Shown: positions 33,251 through 36,466 of the stretch, in pieces
Position numbering within the stretch: the stretch's first letter is position 1
Layout of the letters: the number at the start of each line of letters is the position of its first letter
NCBI RefSeq assembly: GCF_021648825.1
Contig: NZ_JAKJHS010000017.1
Coordinates: 1-36,466, forward strand
Direction: 5' to 3'
DNA from: Rhizobium halophilum
GTDB taxonomy: Bacteria > Pseudomonadota > Alphaproteobacteria > Rhizobiales > Rhizobiaceae
DNA length: 36,466 bases
Program-made: the position numbers and the translations under genes
The notes under the pieces: generated by a model
Database searches by the model: none
What the model saw: only the letters and a program-made list of their open reading frames with translations
What the model was told of the DNA's origin: nothing

Positions 33251-34129
33251 TCAGTATAACCCATAGGGAAAATAGCGCAGGTAGATGTCCTGCAGACGTC
33301 CGCTGCGGGAAAGCGCCGCAAGCGCGTGGTCGAAGGCAGCTGCCAACGTTGAGTTTTCCTGCTGTAGCATGACCGCTAATCCCTCACCCAGAAACTGCTC
33401 GGAGAGGTAGGGTCCGCCAAGAAGGGCACAGCAATCTTCGGATGCGTCGCCAGCGATCCAAAACGGAAGCGTGAGTCCGTCCGAGAAGACCGCGTCAAGC
33501 CGGCTTGCCTTCAACGCCTCGAGCATCGCATCACGGTCCTCGAACGCAACCGGGATCACTCTTGGGAAAAAGGCCCTCAGCATTGCCTGATGTGCAGTGC
33601 CGTTGACGACGCCAACCGGACGTCCTGCGAGCGACTGCGGTCCTTCGCCAACGATACGCTTCGACTTGAGGCGGGCGAACCGGGCCGGAATCGTAAGATA
33701 GGTGCGTGAGAAGCCAAATTTCTGCCGCCGCTCCGCCGTGACGGCCACTCCGGCCATCACAGCCTCACCTGATCCGCTTGCAAGTGCCCCCTCCAGTTCC
33801 TCGAACGGCAAGGCCTGAATCTGGCAGCGTGCCTCGATTTCCAGTTCGGCACAAATCTCCCGCGCAAGATCAATGTGGAAGCCGGCAAGACGACCGGTCT
33901 GATCCGCGAAATTGAAAGGGGGAAAATCTACGGTGGTAAGAATGCGCAGACGCACAAGGTTGGAAAGGTCCGGCCGCGGCAGCCGCTCACGGGCATCGAA
34001 AAGTACCGGAAGCTGATGCTGTTCTGGCTGCGCCGCGGCGCCACCGAGAAATGGAGCGAAGGCACACGCGAAAACAACCAGCGCGAGTATTATCCCCCGG
34101 GTTTTCAGGGATGAAAGCGGAGGAGGCAT
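33251..34129 (-). CDS. Periplasmic solute-binding protein, family 3 (amino-acid type)
   Basis: 292-aa protein. A signal peptide (GIILALVVFACAFAPFLGG, cleavage near AAAQPEQ) is followed by the two-lobed SBP_bac_3 fold: LRILTTVDFPPFNFADQTGR, GFHIDLAREICAELE, FEELEGALASGSGEAVMAGV, VGVVNGTAHQAML and DAVFSDGLTLPFWIAG. It would bind a small solute in the periplasm. There are no permease or ATPase genes nearby, so it is an orphan receptor or acts in signalling. Two cysteines (DCCALLG) are unusual for the family. ATG 34129 was chosen; upstream in-frame residues to 34201 look like noise. Divergent from the glycosyltransferase across 48 bp. Confidence 0.85.
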   Translation of the reverse strand: MPPPLSSLKTRGIILALVVFACAFAPFLGGAAAQPEQHQLPVLFDARERLPRPDLSNLVRLRILTTVDFPPFNFADQTGRLAGFHIDLAREICAELEIEARCQIQALPFEELEGALASGSGEAVMAGVAVTAERRQKFGFSRTYLTIPARFARLKSKRIVGEGPQSLAGRPVGVVNGTAHQAMLRAFFPRVIPVAFEDRDAMLEALKASRLDAVFSDGLTLPFWIAGDASEDCCALLGGPYLSEQFLGEGLAVMLQQENSTLAAAFDHALAALSRSGRLQDIYLRYFPYGLY

Positions 34130-34177
34130 CCATATGATCCAGATTAGGACGGCTATGGTTGATGGTGTATCAGAGTC

Positions 34178-34390
34178 ATGCGTCTGGGGGAATATCCACA
34201 ATCAGTAGGGGCCCTCAGCGAGGCTCCGCAGGCGGGGACACCACCCGGTTCGTTCGGTGCGGGCAACGAATGTGCAACGACCGATCTCGCCGATGAGGCT
34301 AGAGCCCTGCAATCGCTCGGATTCGCCAAGCCGCTGGTCCAGACCCTGGCGGAACGAGCTCGACGCAATGGCACCACCATCGAAACGAGC
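34178..34390 (+). pseudogene. N-terminal part of the glycosyltransferase, in another frame (frameshifted)
   Basis: From ATG 34178 the frame reads a Pro/Gly-rich lead and then ALQSLGFAKPLVQTLAERAR, RRNGTTIET, where it stops making sense. One base over, the sequence continues ELLHHPGIEERAYYGAMARL into the downstream glycosyltransferase. The switch lies near 34384-34390, and one base missing between GAAAC and GAG would join them. TGA at 34160 blocks any earlier start. The joined segment resembles the MshEN/T2SSE-N type module found on rhizobial glycosyltransferases. Confidence 0.65.
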
Positions 34391-34434
34391 TGCTACATCA
34401 TCCTGGCATCGAGGAGCGTGCCTACTATGGCGCC

Positions 34435-36087
34435 ATGGCGCGCCTGCTACGGCTTCCGTTCATCGAAAGCATGCCCGCAGAAGCCGTCATCGATACCGAT
34501 ACGCTCGACACGCAGTTGCACCGCCCGATTACCGTTCGCGTCCACCACCGGCGCGAGGCGCCGCAGGTAGCCGTGGTACCGGAAGCGGCCAGATTGGCAG
34601 ACCTCGCCGCGGCACTGATCAACCAGCCGATGCTACGGCGGGATCTCGCGATTACCACACCGTCGGCCATCAGGGCTGCCGTGTGGCACACGGGTGCGCA
34701 GCGGCGAGTACGGCAAGCGATCTCCTCGCTCTTCGACGACCTTCCACGGTTCTCCGCCCGCACTGTTCTGACGGGATCTCAGGGCTTCCTCGCCGGCATG
34801 TTCCTTTCGCCATTCCTGGCCGCGCTCCTGATTGCACCAGAGCTTGTCCTTCCAGTGCTTCACCCCGTTCTCTCCTACCTGTATCTCGCCAGCCTCCTGC
34901 TGAGGATTCGAGCGCTCACCTATCGCAGGCGAAAGCGATACCGAGAACCGCCGCCGGTGCCCGGACCCCTTCCCTGCTACACTGTCCTCGTTGCTCTTTA
35001 TCGAGAAGCGACCGTGGCAGAACAGCTGGTTCGCTGCCTCAAGCGGCTCGATTGGCCGCCCTCACTCCTCGACATCAAGCTCGTGTGCGAGGCAGACGAC
35101 GAGGACACCATCACCGCGCTGCAAGCACAGATGCTGCCAAGACACATGGAGATCATAGAAGTCCCACCGGCTCATCCACGGACGAAGCCGAAAGCGCTCA
35201 CCTACGCACTTTCCGGAGCGCGCGGAGAGTATCTTGTCATCTATGATGCAGAGGACCGCCCGCACCCCGGCCAGTTGCAAGAGGCGCATAAGAGATTTTG
35301 CGACCTCCCCCCGGATGTCGCCTGCCTGCAGGCACCGCTGATCATTACCAACGCCCGCTCTTCATGGCTCAGCGCAATCTTCTCGCTCGAATACTCCTCC
35401 TTGTTCCGCGGACTGCTACCGATGCTATCGCAGTACCGGATGCCGATGCCGCTCGGCGGCACATCCAACCACTTCCGAACTCAGGTGCTCAAGGAGGTTG
35501 GGGGCTGGGACCCGTTCAACGTGACGGAGGACGCCGATCTGGGCTTGCGCCTTTTCCGCCTCGGCTATCGGGCTGACGTCCTGCGGCGCCAGACGCTCGA
35601 GGACGCCCCTATCAGTGCCAAAATATGGATGGGTCAACGGACCCGCTGGTTCAAGGGATGGGCGCAGACATGGTTGGTGATGATGCGCCAACCCAGGGGG
35701 CTTGTTCGGGAAATGGGGCTTGGAGCGTGCCTGATCTTTCACCTCATGATCGGAGGCATGCTGCTATCGTCCCTGCTCCATCCATTGATCTTCGTTTTTC
35801 TCGCACAAGGTGCAGCAGCGATGATGGAGGCGCCTGCCGGTTCGATACCCGTGTCAGTGATCTGGCTATTCTTCGTCGACACGGTGAACATCTTCGGCAG
35901 TTACCTCATCTTCGTCGCACTCGGCGTGAGCACGATGACGGAGCACGAGAAGCGTTTGCTGGGGCCGCGGTGGATGGCCGTCCCCCTCTACTGGATGATG
36001 ACGTCGATTGCGGCCTGGCGTGCCATCATCGAACTGAGAGTTCGTCCCTTCTTCTGGAAGAAGACGCCACACCAGCCCGTGAAGTAG
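34435..36087 (+). CDS. Membrane-bound family 2 glycosyltransferase (processive type), N-terminus shifted out of frame
   Basis: 550 aa from the first in-frame ATG. A membrane segment pair (about 118-156) precedes the GT-A domain, with TVLVALYREATVAEQLVRCL, the acidic CEADDED at 218-224, DAED at 271-274, TED at 364-366 and QRTRW at 401-405. These match the D,D,D,QxxRW set of cellulose/hyaluronan-type synthases. Two or three further spans follow (about 430-460, 472-500, 515-532). It probably makes an extracellular polysaccharide. The natural protein likely begins at 34178 and is about 80 residues longer; the one-base frameshift near 34387 either inactivates it, is a sequence error, or is bypassed by internal initiation. 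Confidence 0.85.
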   Translation: MARLLRLPFIESMPAEAVIDTDTLDTQLHRPITVRVHHRREAPQVAVVPEAARLADLAAALINQPMLRRDLAITTPSAIRAAVWHTGAQRRVRQAISSLFDDLPRFSARTVLTGSQGFLAGMFLSPFLAALLIAPELVLPVLHPVLSYLYLASLLLRIRALTYRRRKRYREPPPVPGPLPCYTVLVALYREATVAEQLVRCLKRLDWPPSLLDIKLVCEADDEDTITALQAQMLPRHMEIIEVPPAHPRTKPKALTYALSGARGEYLVIYDAEDRPHPGQLQEAHKRFCDLPPDVACLQAPLIITNARSSWLSAIFSLEYSSLFRGLLPMLSQYRMPMPLGGTSNHFRTQVLKEVGGWDPFNVTEDADLGLRLFRLGYRADVLRRQTLEDAPISAKIWMGQRTRWFKGWAQTWLVMMRQPRGLVREMGLGACLIFHLMIGGMLLSSLLHPLIFVFLAQGAAAMMEAPAGSIPVSVIWLFFVDTVNIFGSYLIFVALGVSTMTEHEKRLLGPRWMAVPLYWMMTSIAAWRAIIELRVRPFFWKKTPHQPVK

Positions 36088-36192
36088 CGACACGGGCAAT
36101 CCCATCCGATGGTGATGCCGTCACGATCTACTTCCTCTTCAACAACCCCGCCCTATATGTCGACCCGTAACCGATTTTATCAGGACTTTCCG

Positions 36193-36354
36193 ATGTCTGT
36201 ACTTGTTAGCCTGCTCGTCACGTTTCTTGTCATCGTACTGGTTCTCTACCTGATCGCACGCCTGCCCATCGACGGGCGCGCCAAGCAGATCGCCCAAGTG
36301 ATCGTCATCATTATCGGGATCATCTCGCTGCTGCGATATCTCGCCGTGTTTTGA
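36193..36354 (+). CDS. Small membrane protein (Thivi_2564-like)
   Basis: 53-aa protein, almost all hydrophobic: two spans (LVSLLVTFLVIVLVLYLIA and IAQVIVIIIGIISLLRYL) joined by the short loop RLPIDGRAKQ. The pattern fits the Thivi_2564 family of unknown function. ATG 36193 has CAGGAC 8 nt upstream. It follows the glycosyltransferase after 105 bp in the same direction. Confidence 0.75.
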   Translation: MSVLVSLLVTFLVIVLVLYLIARLPIDGRAKQIAQVIVIIIGIISLLRYLAVF

Positions 36355-36420
36355 TATCGGCAGGCCGTCTGAGAACGGCGCAGCAGTTTTGCCCGACCTG
36401 AGAGATAGGTGACGAAACGT

Positions 36421-36463
36421 ACCGGGGACATGGGTAACACTTTCCGTTTTGCGGGAGGTGTTG
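36421..36463 (+). mobile_element. Possible left end of an insertion sequence
   Basis: ACCGGGGACATGGGTAACAC at 36421-36440 recalls the CCGGGGACATGGGTAACA sequences found near the ends of IS481/IS21-type elements in rhizobia and other proteobacteria. This is from memory and needs a search. It sits directly before a well-formed start codon. Confidence 0.35.
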
Positions 36464-36466
36464 ATG
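36464..36466 (+). CDS. Start of a gene running off the window (partial)
   Basis: GGGAGG (36453-36458) lies 5 nt before ATG 36464, the last codon of the window. This is the strongest Shine-Dalgarno in the right end. If the preceding sequence is an IS end, the gene is probably its transposase. Nothing of the product can be read. Confidence 0.4.

Noticed and set aside
1..36466. tRNA, rRNA or other known RNA genes
   Set aside because: I found no cloverleaf, TψC-like box or rRNA segment while reading the intergenic regions; small RNAs without conserved motifs cannot be excluded.

Overview
The window looks like chromosomal DNA of an alphaproteobacterium of the Rhizobiaceae (Rhizobium/Agrobacterium/Neorhizobium group). 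This rests on a PodJ-type polar organiser (coiled coils, one membrane span, Sel1 repeats, peptidoglycan-binding domain), an lptC-lptA-lptB-rpoN cluster, ihfB next to sppA, a ligase-associated helicase/PdeM pair, and GC-rich coding sequence with many 1- or 4-base stop/start overlaps. I recognised these families by reading the translations; no database search was run, so species-level identity is open.

Left end (1-2400): two perfect 51-bp tandem copies, then a GC-poor gene on the minus strand. It encodes a GHKL (HSP90/MutL-like) ATPase with a C-terminal PD-(D/E)xK-like nuclease signature. It is separated from its neighbour by a terminator and looks like a horizontally acquired, possibly defence-related gene. 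2387-7713 (minus): a beta-oxidation operon of acyl-CoA dehydrogenase, thiolase and bifunctional enoyl-CoA hydratase/3-hydroxyacyl-CoA dehydrogenase, with a perfect inverted-repeat operator upstream. 8082-11882: podJ. 12103-13832: a TSUP/TauE permease coupled to a TIGR02186-type membrane-anchored protein. 13897-16163: a DUF4394 exported protein divergent from an ECF sigma factor and its RskA-type anti-sigma factor, sharing an intergenic region with an unusual interrupted dyad and repeated GGATGC boxes.

16165-19451 (minus): DEXH helicase and PdeM phosphoesterase of the ligase-associated DNA-damage module, without the ligase or exonuclease. 19502-21237 (minus): lapA-like gene, ihfB (GTG start) and sppA. 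21411-25128 (plus): lptC, lptA, lptB and rpoN. The genes that normally follow rpoN (hpf, ptsN) are absent, and two tandem short YitT-family permeases converge on rpoN instead. 26527-29713: a TPR-methyltransferase (minus), then a tightly overlapped plus-strand operon of DUF6460 membrane protein, CAP-domain lipoprotein and MATE exporter. Its last gene overlaps the 3' end of pyrD, which is itself coupled to a DUF952 gene (minus).

Right part (31217-36466): a small exported coiled-coil protein, a NarL/LuxR response regulator, a LexA-like HTH/S24 regulator with a hairpin over its ribosome-binding region, and a periplasmic solute-binding protein. Divergent from the last is a processive family 2 glycosyltransferase whose N-terminal domain is split by an apparent one-base frameshift. 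A 53-aa membrane protein follows. The window ends exactly at a start codon preceded by a strong Shine-Dalgarno and a sequence resembling an insertion-sequence end.

The best leads for something undescribed are the GHKL-nuclease gene, the sigma/anti-sigma/DUF4394 promoter dyad, the S24 regulator with its hairpin leader, and the frameshifted glycosyltransferase.
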